A DNA stretch of 64,000 nt from Bacteroidaceae bacterium (lineage in GTDB: Bacteria > Bacteroidota > Bacteroidia > Bacteroidales > Bacteroidaceae). A program made the position numbers and the translations under genes. The DNA is taken from the NCBI GenBank assembly GCA_017551925.1, contig JAFZKA010000073.1, positions 1 through 64,000 on the forward strand, in the 5' to 3' direction. How positions within the stretch are numbered: position 1 is the stretch's first letter; each line of letters opens with the position of its first letter. Shown piece after piece: positions 18,612-27,870 of the stretch. The notes beneath the pieces are model-generated. The model was not told the DNA's origin. It saw nothing but the letters and a program-made list of their open reading frames with translations, and did not search any database.

Positions 18612-19433
18612 ATGGAAAGCGGATACGCCAACGGCATAAGCCGGATAGAGATTAATTCCCTTTGGGGCAGAAAGCATATTGTCTGGAACCTGAAACCTGA
18701 CGTTAATATTCTGAGTGGTGTAAACGGTACAGGCAAGAGTACGATACTGAATAAGACCGTATCACGTCTGGATTATCTTTCTGGTGAGGGCAAGGAGGAG
18801 AGCCCTGAGGTAATGATAGATTTTTATCCTGAAGGTGCAGCCAAACTCAGGTATGATGTGATACGCAGCATAGACCGCCCGCTCATGCACAGCAATCTGC
18901 TGGAAAAGATGTCAGATAAGAGTGTGGTATCAGAGCTTGACTGGCAACTTTACAAGTTGCAGCGCCGTTATCTGGATTATCAGGTGAACATAGGGAACCG
19001 TACAATCCAGCTTCTTACATCAGGTGATCCTGAAAAACTTAAGGAGGCTCAGCAGATATCCGCTCCCCGTATAAAGTTCATGGATTATATGGATGAACTG
19101 TTTGTGGATACGGGCAAGAAGATAAACCGCAACAGCAATGAGATACTGTTTGACCAGTTTGGCGTATCGCTTCAACCCTACAACCTTTCATCGGGTGAAA
19201 AGCAGTTGCTTGTCATAATGCTTACCACGCTCGTGCAGGACATGCATCCTTGTGTGCTTCTGATGGATGAGCCTGAGATATCCCTACATATTGAATGGCA
19301 GCAGCAACTCATACAGCGTGTACGTTCACTTAACCCGAATGTCCAGATAATAATGACCACTCATTCTCCGGCCCTGATAATGGACGGTTGGATGGATGCG
19401 GTGACCGATGTTGATGACATAACGGTAAAGTAA
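18612..19433 (+). CDS. AAA (ABC/SMC-like) ATPase of an AAA-DUF4435 pair
   Basis: A 273-aa single-domain ATPase of the AAA_15/AAA_21 (OLD/RecF-like) type. Walker A GVNGTGKST is at 36-44, the ABC signature NLSSGEKQ at 191-198, Walker B CVLLMDEPE at 214-222 and the switch His251 in TTHSPA. ATG 18612 is preferred to an in-frame TTG six bases upstream. The next gene, 12 bases downstream, encodes a DUF4435/TOPRIM-like protein; that pairing is the layout of PARIS-type anti-phage systems (AriA-AriB), although this ATPase is shorter than AriA. It may instead be a lineage-specific housekeeping pair. Confidence 0.8.
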   Translation: MESGYANGISRIEINSLWGRKHIVWNLKPDVNILSGVNGTGKSTILNKTVSRLDYLSGEGKEESPEVMIDFYPEGAAKLRYDVIRSIDRPLMHSNLLEKMSDKSVVSELDWQLYKLQRRYLDYQVNIGNRTIQLLTSGDPEKLKEAQQISAPRIKFMDYMDELFVDTGKKINRNSNEILFDQFGVSLQPYNLSSGEKQLLVIMLTTLVQDMHPCVLLMDEPEISLHIEWQQQLIQRVRSLNPNVQIIMTTHSPALIMDGWMDAVTDVDDITVK

Positions 19434-19445
19434 TGCTGGCTTGTC

Positions 19446-20510
19446 ATGAAGAGACTCACTGACAATATTAACTCCCGATATTTTGAGGCTGCTGACAAAC
19501 TCCTGCCGGGAAAGCGCAGAGGGCGTATCATAGCCTTTGTGGAGAGTTATGACGATGTCTCTTTCTGGCGGCTGCTGCTTGATGAGTTTGAGACAGGAGA
19601 CCGTTATTTCCAGATAATGCTGCCCAATCGCGGGGGACTTACCAAGGGCAAGAAATCAGCGCTGCGGTCATGTATAGAACATAAGGGGCTTGGCAGCAGT
19701 CTGATTGCCTGTGTTGACAGCGATTATGACTGGCTGCTTCAAGGTGTAACTCAGACATCAAGGGAGATAATTTCCAGTCCGTTTGTTATCCAGACCTATA
19801 CATACGCTATTGAAAACTATCAGTGCTGGTCAGGAAGCCTGCATCAGATATGTGTCCAGTGTACGCTAAACGACCACAGACTGGTTGATTTTCCTACCTT
19901 TATGGAACTCTACTCCCAAGCCGTCTATCCGCTATTTGTATGGAATGTCTGGTTCTATAGAAAAAAACTGCACAATCAGTACAGTATGCAGGACCTGAAC
20001 ATTGACATACGTCTCAGGTCAGTTGATATCCGTCGCCCTCAGATTGCTGTTGATGCTGTCAGGGAGAAAGTCCTGCATAAGGTGAAATGGATGGAAAGGC
20101 ATTATCCTGATGCAATACCTGAGGTGGCGGCCCTGAAGACTGAACTGACATCAATGGGAGTTACGGAGAACAATACATATCTGTTCCTTCAGGGGCATCA
20201 CCTTATTGAGAATGTAATATTGAAACTGCTTACCCCGATATGTACGGTTCTGCGCCAGGAGCGTGAGGCGGAGATACGCCGATATGCGGTTCATGCCCAA
20301 CAGTATAAGAATGAAATCAGTGCATATCAGCACAGTCAGATGGGTTTGGCCGAGGCCATACGCAAGAACACGCATTACAGGGACTGTGAATTGTATCAGC
20401 GCATGCGTGATGATGTGAGCAAGTTCTTATCTATGCTTCCAGAAAGAGGGAGTGAGAATCAGCAGGACACTGAAAACCTCAAGTCGGCCGACCAGCATAA
20501 GGAAAGTTGA
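19446..20510 (+). CDS. DUF4435 domain protein (TOPRIM-like, AriB-like)
   Basis: A 354-aa protein whose N-terminus has TOPRIM-like acidic motifs: AFVESYDDVSFW (Glu33, Asp36/37) and ACVDSDYDW (Asp91, Asp93), with the GGLTKGKKSAL segment between them, as in DUF4435. In PARIS the DUF4435 partner is a nuclease effector released by its ATPase. Residues 200-354 are helical with no recognised motif. The stop is inside the 3' end of the convergent trkH gene, so the last 28 codons, stop included, overlap it antiparallel. DUF4435 assignment is by motif and context, not a search. Confidence 0.72.
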   Translation: MKRLTDNINSRYFEAADKLLPGKRRGRIIAFVESYDDVSFWRLLLDEFETGDRYFQIMLPNRGGLTKGKKSALRSCIEHKGLGSSLIACVDSDYDWLLQGVTQTSREIISSPFVIQTYTYAIENYQCWSGSLHQICVQCTLNDHRLVDFPTFMELYSQAVYPLFVWNVWFYRKKLHNQYSMQDLNIDIRLRSVDIRRPQIAVDAVREKVLHKVKWMERHYPDAIPEVAALKTELTSMGVTENNTYLFLQGHHLIENVILKLLTPICTVLRQEREAEIRRYAVHAQQYKNEISAYQHSQMGLAEAIRKNTHYRDCELYQRMRDDVSKFLSMLPERGSENQQDTENLKSADQHKES

Positions 20511-21890
20511 GAACCACTTGCCTATGGTTGGCATATCATCCCACGGAATGTTGCATCCGTGATAACCGATTGTCAGACCTATATTGCTAAGGCAGGAGAG
20601 CGATATGCCGTAAGCCTCGGCTATGTCAATACCTATTGCCAGATAGAAGAACCAGCCCACAAACACAAGTGCAAAAAAGAAAATGCTGAAAGTGAGCACA
20701 CCCTGTCGTGTGGATTGCGGTATTACCTTGCCGTTTACGCGGACAGGCAGTATGGCGTTAGGATGAAGTATCCTGTTGAACTCATTACGCATGGATTTGA
20801 ACAGAATGGCTATTCTGATTGATTTCATTCCGCCTGTTGTAGAGCCTGCGCAGGCACCGAAATACATACACAGACCCAGTGTCATCCAGATGAAAGGAGG
20901 CCACTGAGTATAATCGGTTGATGTGAATCCTGTACTTGTGATGATGGCTGTAACATGAAACAGGGCATTCCTGACAGATGTCGCTCCATCATATGTGTTT
21001 GAAACAAACAGGCCTATGTAAACGATAAACGTAAAGACAATCAGGAACATGAGATACCACTTGAACTGGGTATCCTCGGCCAGTTTACGTAGTTTACCGT
21101 GAAAAATTACAAAGAACAGGAGTCCGTAGTTGATTCCGGACAGAAACATGAAAAATGTAATCACATACTCTACTGAATGAGAGTTGAAATAGGCAATACT
21201 GGCGTTCTTGGTTGAGAATCCGCCGGTGGCGGCGGTGGTCAGGGCGTGATTTATACTGTCAAATATCCCCATGCCGCAGAACCTCAGGGAGATGGCGCAG
21301 AGTACGGTGATCAACAGATAGACTGTAATGATCCATCGGCCGCTTATGCTTATGCGCGGATGCAGTTTGTTGTGTGTGGGGCCTATAGCCTCGGCGGCGA
21401 ACAACTGAACCTCACCCACACCGAAAACAGGCAATACCGCTACCGTAAAGAATACTATTCCCAATCCGCCGATCCATTGTGTCAGGCTGCGCCAGAACAG
21501 TAATCCGTGCGGTATGATCTCAACATCCTTTATTATTGTAGCACCTGTCGTGGTAAATCCTGACATGGTCTCAAAGAACGCATCGGTATAGGATGGAATG
21601 TATCCGCTGATATAGTAGGGAAGTGAACCGAATATTGAGAACAGTATCCAACTTACGGCCACTACAATGTAACCGTCACGTCGGGTCATAGCCCCCTCCT
21701 TGTTCTTGGTGCTTTTGCCGATAAGCAGTGCTGTCATGCCGATGCATGCCGATGCCAGAGAACCCATGACAAAGCCGAACAGGTCATTCTCGCCATAGAA
21801 AAGGGGAATCAACGCGCAAAAAAGCAATATTCCTGATTCTATGAGAAGCAGGACTCCCATTATGCGGTGTATGATCCTGATGTGTATCAA
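20427..21890 (-). CDS. trkH: TrkH/KtrB-type potassium uptake permease
   Basis: Polytopic K+ channel subunit of 487 aa, with selectivity-filter-like segments TTTGATII, TTAATGGFST, STGFTST and the fourth near CLSNIGLTIG. The C-terminus GRLEVFSVLLILTPSFWK is typical. The start is TTG 21890, whose TTGA overlaps the trkA stop, because the residues from there (IHIRIIHRIMGVLL) look like the family N-terminus; an ATG ten codons later (21860) is the alternative. Works with TrkA encoded just upstream. Confidence 0.93.
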   Translation of the reverse strand: MIHIRIIHRIMGVLLLIESGILLFCALIPLFYGENDLFGFVMGSLASACIGMTALLIGKSTKNKEGAMTRRDGYIVVAVSWILFSIFGSLPYYISGYIPSYTDAFFETMSGFTTTGATIIKDVEIIPHGLLFWRSLTQWIGGLGIVFFTVAVLPVFGVGEVQLFAAEAIGPTHNKLHPRISISGRWIITVYLLITVLCAISLRFCGMGIFDSINHALTTAATGGFSTKNASIAYFNSHSVEYVITFFMFLSGINYGLLFFVIFHGKLRKLAEDTQFKWYLMFLIVFTFIVYIGLFVSNTYDGATSVRNALFHVTAIITSTGFTSTDYTQWPPFIWMTLGLCMYFGACAGSTTGGMKSIRIAILFKSMRNEFNRILHPNAILPVRVNGKVIPQSTRQGVLTFSIFFFALVFVGWFFYLAIGIDIAEAYGISLSCLSNIGLTIGYHGCNIPWDDMPTIGKWFSTFLMLVGRLEVFSVLLILTPSFWKHR

Positions 21891-23224
21891 TTGAAATACT
21901 TTTCTATTGATTTTATCATTCCTTCAAGACAGAATACCACTACATGGTCACCGGCCTGAATCTGCGTGCTGCCGGTTACAAGGATGGCCTCTCTATCACG
22001 GATAAGTCCGCCAATGGTAACTCCACGTGGCAGGGAAATGTCCTTGACAGGATTACGGGTTATTTTTGCACCCTCCATAACGTTGAACTCTGCTACATCG
22101 GCATTGGCAAAGGTCAGACACTTGACATTGGTGACATCGGCATCAAGCATCATCTGGTAGATATGGCTGGCAGCAATCTTTTTCTTGTTGATTACCGTAC
22201 CGATATCAAGTTTTTCAGCCATGTTGATGTAGTCAATGTTCTCAACCTCGGCAATGGTCTTGGTCACTCCGAAACGCTTGGCGGCCAGACAGGCCAGAAT
22301 GTTGGTTTCAGAATTGTCTGTAAGAGCAACGAAAGCCTCGGTGTGCTGTATGCCTTCACTCATCAGAAGGCTGGGATCACGGCCGTCACCGTTGATTATC
22401 ATAACCTTGTCATCACAGAGTTCGGTAAGGCGGTTGCACTTGTCCAGATCACTCTCAATGATTTTAAGGTTCATATCGTCAGGCATCAGTTGCGATGTGC
22501 GGACTGCAATGCGGCTGCCGCCCATTATTATCACATCACGGATATCAGGCAGTTCCTCCTTGCCGGCTATCTTGCGGATATGCGGGATATGCTTTTTCAT
22601 GGTCATGAAATAGACCAGGTCACCGGCCTGCATGGTGTCATTGCCGCTTGGGATAATGGTTACGCCCTCACGCAGTATGGCCACTATGTGATAAGGCAGT
22701 TCTCTGCCAAGTTGTGAAAGCGGTTTGTCAAGAATCTGTGCATTGTCACGCAGTTTTATGCCCATCATGACGAGCGCGCCGCCAGCGAATTCCCACCACT
22801 GGCGTATCCAACTGAGTTGCATGCCGTCAACTATGTCTTTGGCAGCCAGCATCTCAGGATAAATGAGAGAATCAACTCCTATGCTGTTGAAATACTCCTT
22901 GTGCTTGGGCTGCAGATATTCATAATTGTCAATTCTGGCAACTGTCTTTTTCGCTCCCAGATAATGGGCCAGTTGGCAGGATATGATATTGCGGCTCTCG
23001 TCAGGGGTAACGGCAACAAACAGGTCAGCCTTGTCAGCACCGGCCTCCTTGAGTCCGCGGAGCGAAACAGGCGATTCCTGTATGGTAAGAAGGTCAAAAC
23101 TGGAATCAAGACGGCTGAGTTTATGCTCGCTCTCGTCCATGAGGATAATGTCCTGGTTCTCACCGGCCAACAGTTTAGCCAGATGAATACCAACATTTCC
23201 TGCTCCTGCAATAACGATTCTCAT
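21887..23224 (-). CDS. trkA: Trk system regulatory subunit TrkA
   Basis: Cytoplasmic gating subunit of the TrkH channel, 445 aa, with two RCK units. Each has a Rossmann NAD-binding domain (GAGNVGIHLAKLL at 7-19; IIMGGSRIAVRTSQ near 230) followed by a TrkA_C domain. Ends with a 4-base overlap into trkH and starts 16 bases after dxs, so dxs-trkA-trkH is probably one transcript. The TrkA_C domains may bind nucleotides such as c-di-AMP, which the window's cdaA would make. Confidence 0.95.
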   Translation of the reverse strand: MRIVIAGAGNVGIHLAKLLAGENQDIILMDESEHKLSRLDSSFDLLTIQESPVSLRGLKEAGADKADLFVAVTPDESRNIISCQLAHYLGAKKTVARIDNYEYLQPKHKEYFNSIGVDSLIYPEMLAAKDIVDGMQLSWIRQWWEFAGGALVMMGIKLRDNAQILDKPLSQLGRELPYHIVAILREGVTIIPSGNDTMQAGDLVYFMTMKKHIPHIRKIAGKEELPDIRDVIIMGGSRIAVRTSQLMPDDMNLKIIESDLDKCNRLTELCDDKVMIINGDGRDPSLLMSEGIQHTEAFVALTDNSETNILACLAAKRFGVTKTIAEVENIDYINMAEKLDIGTVINKKKIAASHIYQMMLDADVTNVKCLTFANADVAEFNVMEGAKITRNPVKDISLPRGVTIGGLIRDREAILVTGSTQIQAGDHVVVFCLEGMIKSIEKYFN

Positions 23225-23240
23225 ACTTCTGGTTTTTGGG

Positions 23241-25154
23241 TTATGAAATCAGCTCATTCAGTGTGCTGATGACTGCATCCTCATCAATATGACAGAGGTG
23301 CAGGAGTTGAGGCGTGGAGCCGTGCTCAATGAAACGGTCGGGCAGGCCCAGACGCTTTATTGTGGGAGTGTAGCCGTTATCCATCATATATTCCATCACG
23401 GCTGTGCCCAGACCACCGGTCACTGTTCCGTTCTCAATGGTTATGATACGGCTGTATTTCTTGCCGACCTCCTCAAGGATGCCGGTATCAATGGGTTTCA
23501 GGAAACGCATGTCATAAAGTGCAGCGCTCTTGCCGCTCTCTTTTTCCCACGCGGTGATGGCCTGTTCGGCGATATTGCCTATCGGGCCTATGGCGAGTAT
23601 TGCCACATCATCGCCATCCTTGAGTTTGCGCCCGGTGCCTATGACGATGGGCTCAAACGGTTTGCGCCAATCGGCCAGGATACCACGGCCGCGCGGATAT
23701 CGGATAATGAACGGGCCCTGGTCAGGGAGTTGTGCGGTGTACATAAGGTTGCGCAACTCAATCTCATCATACGGTGATGCTATTGTGAGGTTGGGAATAG
23801 GTCTCAGATATGCCAGATCAAAGGCACCATGGTGTGTGGGACCGTCCTCACCGACCAGACCTGCACGGTCAAGACAAAGCACTACGTTAAGTTTCTGTAT
23901 GGCCACATCATGTATCACGTTGTCATAGGCACGCTGCATGAATGAGGAATAGATATTGCAGAAAGGCATCAGCCCCTCTTTAGCCAATCCACCTGAGAAT
24001 GTCACAGCGTGTCCTTCGGCTATGCCTACATCAAAACAGCGGTCAGGGTAAACCTTCATTGGAATATCCATGCTGCAGCCTATGGGCATGGCGGGAGTTA
24101 TGCCTATGATTTTTGAATTCTCTTTCATCAGTTCCAGCAGAGTCTCACCGAATACATCCTGGAACAATGGGGGCAATCCGTTGCCGTCACGTACAATGCG
24201 TTCTCCGGTTACCTTGTCAAAGAGTCCGGGAGCATGCCAGATGGCGGAGTCTTTTTCTGCCGGCTCATACCCCTTGCCCTTTATGGTCTTTATGTGCAGG
24301 AGTTTGGGGCCGTGCATATTCTTGATGTTTGAAAGTATGCGTACCAGGTTCTGGACGTTGTGTCCGTCAACAGGACCGAAATAACGTATATCCATACCCT
24401 CAAACATATTGTTCTGGTGCGTAAGCCTGATCTTGATGCGGTTATTCCGGCGTATTATGTTGCGGCGCATCTGGTCTGTCATAAGTCCAAGCCTGTCAAG
24501 CACTTTGGATACGTAATAACGGAACTTGTTGTATGAACGTGAAGTCTGCAGTTGCGTGAGGTAACTGCGCATGCCTCCTACGCTTTGTGATATGCTCATG
24601 TTGTTGTCATTCAATATTATGAGCAGATCATTGTTGGTGATTGAGGCGTTGTTGATTCCCTCAAATGCAAGCCCGCCGCTCATTGCTCCGTCACCTATTA
24701 CGGCTACGACACGGCGTGAAGAGTGGCCGTTACGTTTATCGGCTACAGCCATACCGAGCGCTGCCGATATGGAATTTGATGCATGGCCTGCGGTAAAGGT
24801 GTCATACTCGCTTTCAGCGGGTGAGGGGAAAGGACGGAGACCTCCGAATTTACGGTTTGTGCAGAAACGGTCACGGCGACCGGTCAGTATCTTATGACCG
24901 TAAGCCTGGTGGCCTACGTCCCAAACGATACGGTCATCGGGGGTGTTGAAGACATAATGTAACGCTACGGTCAGTTCTACAGTGCCCAGACTTGAACCAA
25001 AATGTCCGGGGTTATGTGAGAGTTCGTCAATTATCATCTGGCGAAGTTCGTCACATACCTGCGGGAGTTGCTCAAGATTGAGTTTCTTCAGGTCAGCGGG
25101 CGAATCAATGCCTTTAAGCAGGTTATTGCCTGTAGTTTCCTCAGCGTAATCCAT
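23241..25154 (-). CDS. dxs: 1-deoxy-D-xylulose-5-phosphate synthase
   Basis: Thiamine-diphosphate enzyme that condenses pyruvate and glyceraldehyde-3-phosphate in the MEP isoprenoid pathway. Length 637 aa. It shows [20 protein letters not shown], the ThDP motif GDGAMSGG through NDNNMSIS, and the transketolase-like [15 protein letters not shown]. First gene of the minus-strand dxs-trkA-trkH set, with a -7 box at 25178-25185. Confidence 0.96.
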   Translation of the reverse strand: MDYAEETTGNNLLKGIDSPADLKKLNLEQLPQVCDELRQMIIDELSHNPGHFGSSLGTVELTVALHYVFNTPDDRIVWDVGHQAYGHKILTGRRDRFCTNRKFGGLRPFPSPAESEYDTFTAGHASNSISAALGMAVADKRNGHSSRRVVAVIGDGAMSGGLAFEGINNASITNNDLLIILNDNNMSISQSVGGMRSYLTQLQTSRSYNKFRYYVSKVLDRLGLMTDQMRRNIIRRNNRIKIRLTHQNNMFEGMDIRYFGPVDGHNVQNLVRILSNIKNMHGPKLLHIKTIKGKGYEPAEKDSAIWHAPGLFDKVTGERIVRDGNGLPPLFQDVFGETLLELMKENSKIIGITPAMPIGCSMDIPMKVYPDRCFDVGIAEGHAVTFSGGLAKEGLMPFCNIYSSFMQRAYDNVIHDVAIQKLNVVLCLDRAGLVGEDGPTHHGAFDLAYLRPIPNLTIASPYDEIELRNLMYTAQLPDQGPFIIRYPRGRGILADWRKPFEPIVIGTGRKLKDGDDVAILAIGPIGNIAEQAITAWEKESGKSAALYDMRFLKPIDTGILEEVGKKYSRIITIENGTVTGGLGTAVMEYMMDNGYTPTIKRLGLPDRFIEHGSTPQLLHLCHIDEDAVISTLNELIS

Positions 25155-25177
25155 CCTCTTGATATTCGTTCAAATTG

Positions 25178-25185
25178 CAAATGTA
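25178..25185 (-). promoter_or_regulatory. -7 box for dxs-trkA-trkH
   Basis: Reads TACATTTG on the minus strand (TAnnTTTG) followed by CAATTTG, 24 bases before the dxs ATG. It is divergent from the murF-alr promoter about 110 bases away. Confidence 0.55.
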
Positions 25186-25290
25186 CCAATTTTGAATTAA
25201 TATTACTAATTATTGGTGACAAATGGCGTTTTTTGGATTTATGGCACAAGGTTGGGCGGTCTCTGCAGGACACTTAACAAGATTATTGTT

Positions 25291-25298
25291 TATCTTTG
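25291..25298 (+). promoter_or_regulatory. -7 box for murF-alr
   Basis: TATCTTTG, exact TAnnTTTG, 27 bases before ATG 25325. Confidence 0.6.
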
Positions 25299-25324
25299 GA
25301 CAATCAGAAAACATGGGTTGAGAA

Positions 25325-27793
25325 ATGACATATTCCATTGATGATATTGTCCGTATGACAGGAGCCGAAAGGCATGGTTTCTGCCCGGCAGGTATATCAT
25401 GGCTGCTTACTGACAGCCGTTCACTGTGTTTCCCGTCAGAAACGCTTTTTTTTGCCATAGTTACCCGTCGCGGTGACGGTCACAACTATATTCGTGACCT
25501 GTATGACAGGGGTGTGCGCAACTTTGTGGTAAGCCGTCTGCCGGACAATATGAGTGATTATGAAGAGTCAAATTTCCTTCTTGTGAGAGACACGCTTACA
25601 GCGCTTCAGGTTTTGGCTGCGCGCCACCGTGAAGCGTTCAACATTCCTGTTATAGGCGTAACCGGAAGCAATGGCAAGACCATGATCAAGGAGTGGCTCT
25701 ATCAGTTGCTTGAACCTGATTATGTGGTGACACGCTCTCCAAAAAGTTATAACTCGCAGATAGGCGTGCCGCTTTCTGTCTGGCTCTTGAACAAACAGTC
25801 TGAGGTGGGTGTGTTTGAGGCCGGTATCTCACGCAAGGATGAGATGGGACAACTCTGGAAAATAATCAAGCCTACCATCGGTATCCTTTCAAACATAGGG
25901 CTTGCACATCAGGAGAACTTTCAGTCCATGCAGGAGAAATGCATTGAAAAACTCAAGTTGTTCCGTGACTGCAATGTTATAATTTACAACGGTGACAATG
26001 AACTTATTCAGGACTGTGTTGACAAGTCAGTCATTACCGCACGTGAGATAGCATGGTCACGAAAGAACCAGGAGAAACCCCTCTTTATTTCTGCAATCAT
26101 AAAAGGAGAGAACCAAACGGAAATCAGGTACCGTTACATAGGGCTTGAGAACAGTTTTACCATTCCGTTCATTGACGATGCTTCAATTGAGGATGTGCTT
26201 CACTGCCTTGCAGTGTGCATCTTTATGATGATGCCGCCTGAAAAGATTACAGAGCGTATGGCCAAACTTGAACCGCTTGCCATGCGTCTTGAGGTAAAGG
26301 ACGGTAAGCAGGGATGCATTCTGATCAATGACAGTTATAACTCCGATATATCATCACTTGGCATTGCCCTTGACTTTATGGCCCGCCGTCATGATGACAA
26401 GTCCCGTGGCCGTACACTGATCCTGTCCGATATACTTCAGTCAGGATGGTCGGTAAGGGAACTGTACCGCAAGGTGGCGCAGTTGGTGGAGAGCCGTGGC
26501 ATAACCAAGTTCATCGGTATCGGTGAGGACATTTCATCGGCAGAAAAGGTTTTTGACATTCAGGAAAAGTATTTCTTTCCTACAACCAAGGCTTTTCTCA
26601 AGTCAAATCTGATTGCGGGAATGCGCAATGAACTTGTGCTTATCAAGGGTGCGCGTATTTTTGAGTTTGACAGGATTGCCGAACGTATGGAACTTAAGGT
26701 GCATGAGACAATCCTTGAGGTAAATCTGCAGGCAATTGCCGATAATCTGAACCGTTATCGTGGTATGCTCAAACCTGAAACAAAGATTGTCTGCATGGTC
26801 AAGGCATCGGCATACGGGTCAGGTGCGATAGAGGTGGCCAAGACGCTTCAGGACCGCAAGGTTGATTATCTGGCGGTGGCCGTTGCCGATGAGGGAGCGG
26901 AACTTCGCAAGGCCGGCATTACTACCAGCATAATGGTAATGAATCCGGAGCGGACATCGTTCGGTACCCTTTTTGACTACAAACTGGAACCTGAGGTTTA
27001 CAGTTTCCATCTGTTGGATATGATAATCCGTGCCGCTGAGCACAATGGAGTTACAAACTTCCCGATACATATCAAGGTCGATACCGGTATGCACCGTCTT
27101 GGATTCGCTCCCGGTGATATACCTGAACTGGTACATCGCCTGCAGAGACAGACTGCTGTCATACCCTGTTCCGTATTCTCTCACTTCGTGGGCAGTGACA
27201 GCAGTGACTTTGATGATTTCAGCAAACTGCAGATTGAGCGTTTCAAAGAGGCCGCCGATACTCTTCAGGCCGCTTTCAAACATCATATTATCAGACATAT
27301 ATGTAACTCGGCAGGAATAGAGAGATTCCCTGATGTACACTATGATATGGTCCGCCTGGGACTGGGCCTTTACGGCATAAACCCGCTTGACAACCAGCCG
27401 TTGGAGACCGTATGCACGCTCAAGACCACAATTCTCCAGATCCGTGAACTGGAGAAAGGTGAAACGGTGGGCTACAGCCGCAAGGGCAAGATTACCAGGC
27501 ATTCGCGTATAGCCGCTATTCCTATAGGTTACGCTGACGGTCTGGACCGTCACCTGGGCAACGGTAAGGCTTATTGCCTTGTGAATGGTCAAAAAGCCTG
27601 GTATGTGGGCAATATCTGTATGGACGTATGCATGATTGACGTCACTGACATTGACTGTCAGGAGGGTGACTCTGTTGAGATATTCGGCCCCAACCTGCCT
27701 GTTCACGTGCTGTCTGACATACTCGGCACAATTCCGTATGAGATAATATCTACCGTTTCTATTAGAGTGAAGAGAGTTTACTATACGGAATAG
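25325..27793 (+). CDS. bifunctional MurF-like ligase / alanine racemase
   Basis: An 822-aa fusion typical of Bacteroidetes. Residues 1 to about 445 are a MurF-like domain with GSNGKT (114-119), NSQIGVPLSV and ILINDSYNSD. From about 455 a fold-III PLP racemase follows, with the PLP lysine in MVKASAYGSG (Lys493), KVDTGMHRLG, the HICNSAGIERF strand and MVRLGLGLYG. The racemase makes the D-Ala used by both MurF proteins. In the ligase loop the residue after GKT is Met rather than Thr, so ligase activity may differ from the stand-alone MurF at the window start. GCCAACAGC repeats follow the stop. Confidence 0.94.
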   Translation: MTYSIDDIVRMTGAERHGFCPAGISWLLTDSRSLCFPSETLFFAIVTRRGDGHNYIRDLYDRGVRNFVVSRLPDNMSDYEESNFLLVRDTLTALQVLAARHREAFNIPVIGVTGSNGKTMIKEWLYQLLEPDYVVTRSPKSYNSQIGVPLSVWLLNKQSEVGVFEAGISRKDEMGQLWKIIKPTIGILSNIGLAHQENFQSMQEKCIEKLKLFRDCNVIIYNGDNELIQDCVDKSVITAREIAWSRKNQEKPLFISAIIKGENQTEIRYRYIGLENSFTIPFIDDASIEDVLHCLAVCIFMMMPPEKITERMAKLEPLAMRLEVKDGKQGCILINDSYNSDISSLGIALDFMARRHDDKSRGRTLILSDILQSGWSVRELYRKVAQLVESRGITKFIGIGEDISSAEKVFDIQEKYFFPTTKAFLKSNLIAGMRNELVLIKGARIFEFDRIAERMELKVHETILEVNLQAIADNLNRYRGMLKPETKIVCMVKASAYGSGAIEVAKTLQDRKVDYLAVAVADEGAELRKAGITTSIMVMNPERTSFGTLFDYKLEPEVYSFHLLDMIIRAAEHNGVTNFPIHIKVDTGMHRLGFAPGDIPELVHRLQRQTAVIPCSVFSHFVGSDSSDFDDFSKLQIERFKEAADTLQAAFKHHIIRHICNSAGIERFPDVHYDMVRLGLGLYGINPLDNQPLETVCTLKTTILQIRELEKGETVGYSRKGKITRHSRIAAIPIGYADGLDRHLGNGKAYCLVNGQKAWYVGNICMDVCMIDVTDIDCQEGDSVEIFGPNLPVHVLSDILGTIPYEIISTVSIRVKRVYYTE

Positions 27794-27799
27794 ATTGGC

Positions 27800-27842
27800 C
27801 AACAGCCAACAGCTAACAGCCAACAGCCATCGCCAAGCGATG
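27800..27842. repeat. GCCAACAGC short direct repeats with a small hairpin
   Basis: Four near-identical units (GCCAACA, GCCAACA, GCTAACA, GCCAACA) spaced 7 bases apart follow the murF-alr stop, then CATCGC-caa-GCGATG. A related but degraded run (GCCAATAGCCAAGGGCC) follows groEL at 5633-5660. No T-run follows the small hairpin. Confidence 0.6.
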
Positions 27843-27870
27843 TTAAAAAAACAACTAACCTAAATATAAT

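Noticed and set aside
21944..22717. 257-codon open frame on the plus strand
   Set aside because: It is entirely antisense to trkA, has no family features, and its composition mirrors the real gene.
26819..27823. 334-codon open frame on the minus strand
   Set aside because: Antisense to the alanine racemase half of the murF-alr fusion, with no recognisable motif or promoter.
27800..27842. CRISPR array
   Set aside because: The repeat unit is only about 7 bases with no spacers and no cas gene anywhere in the window.
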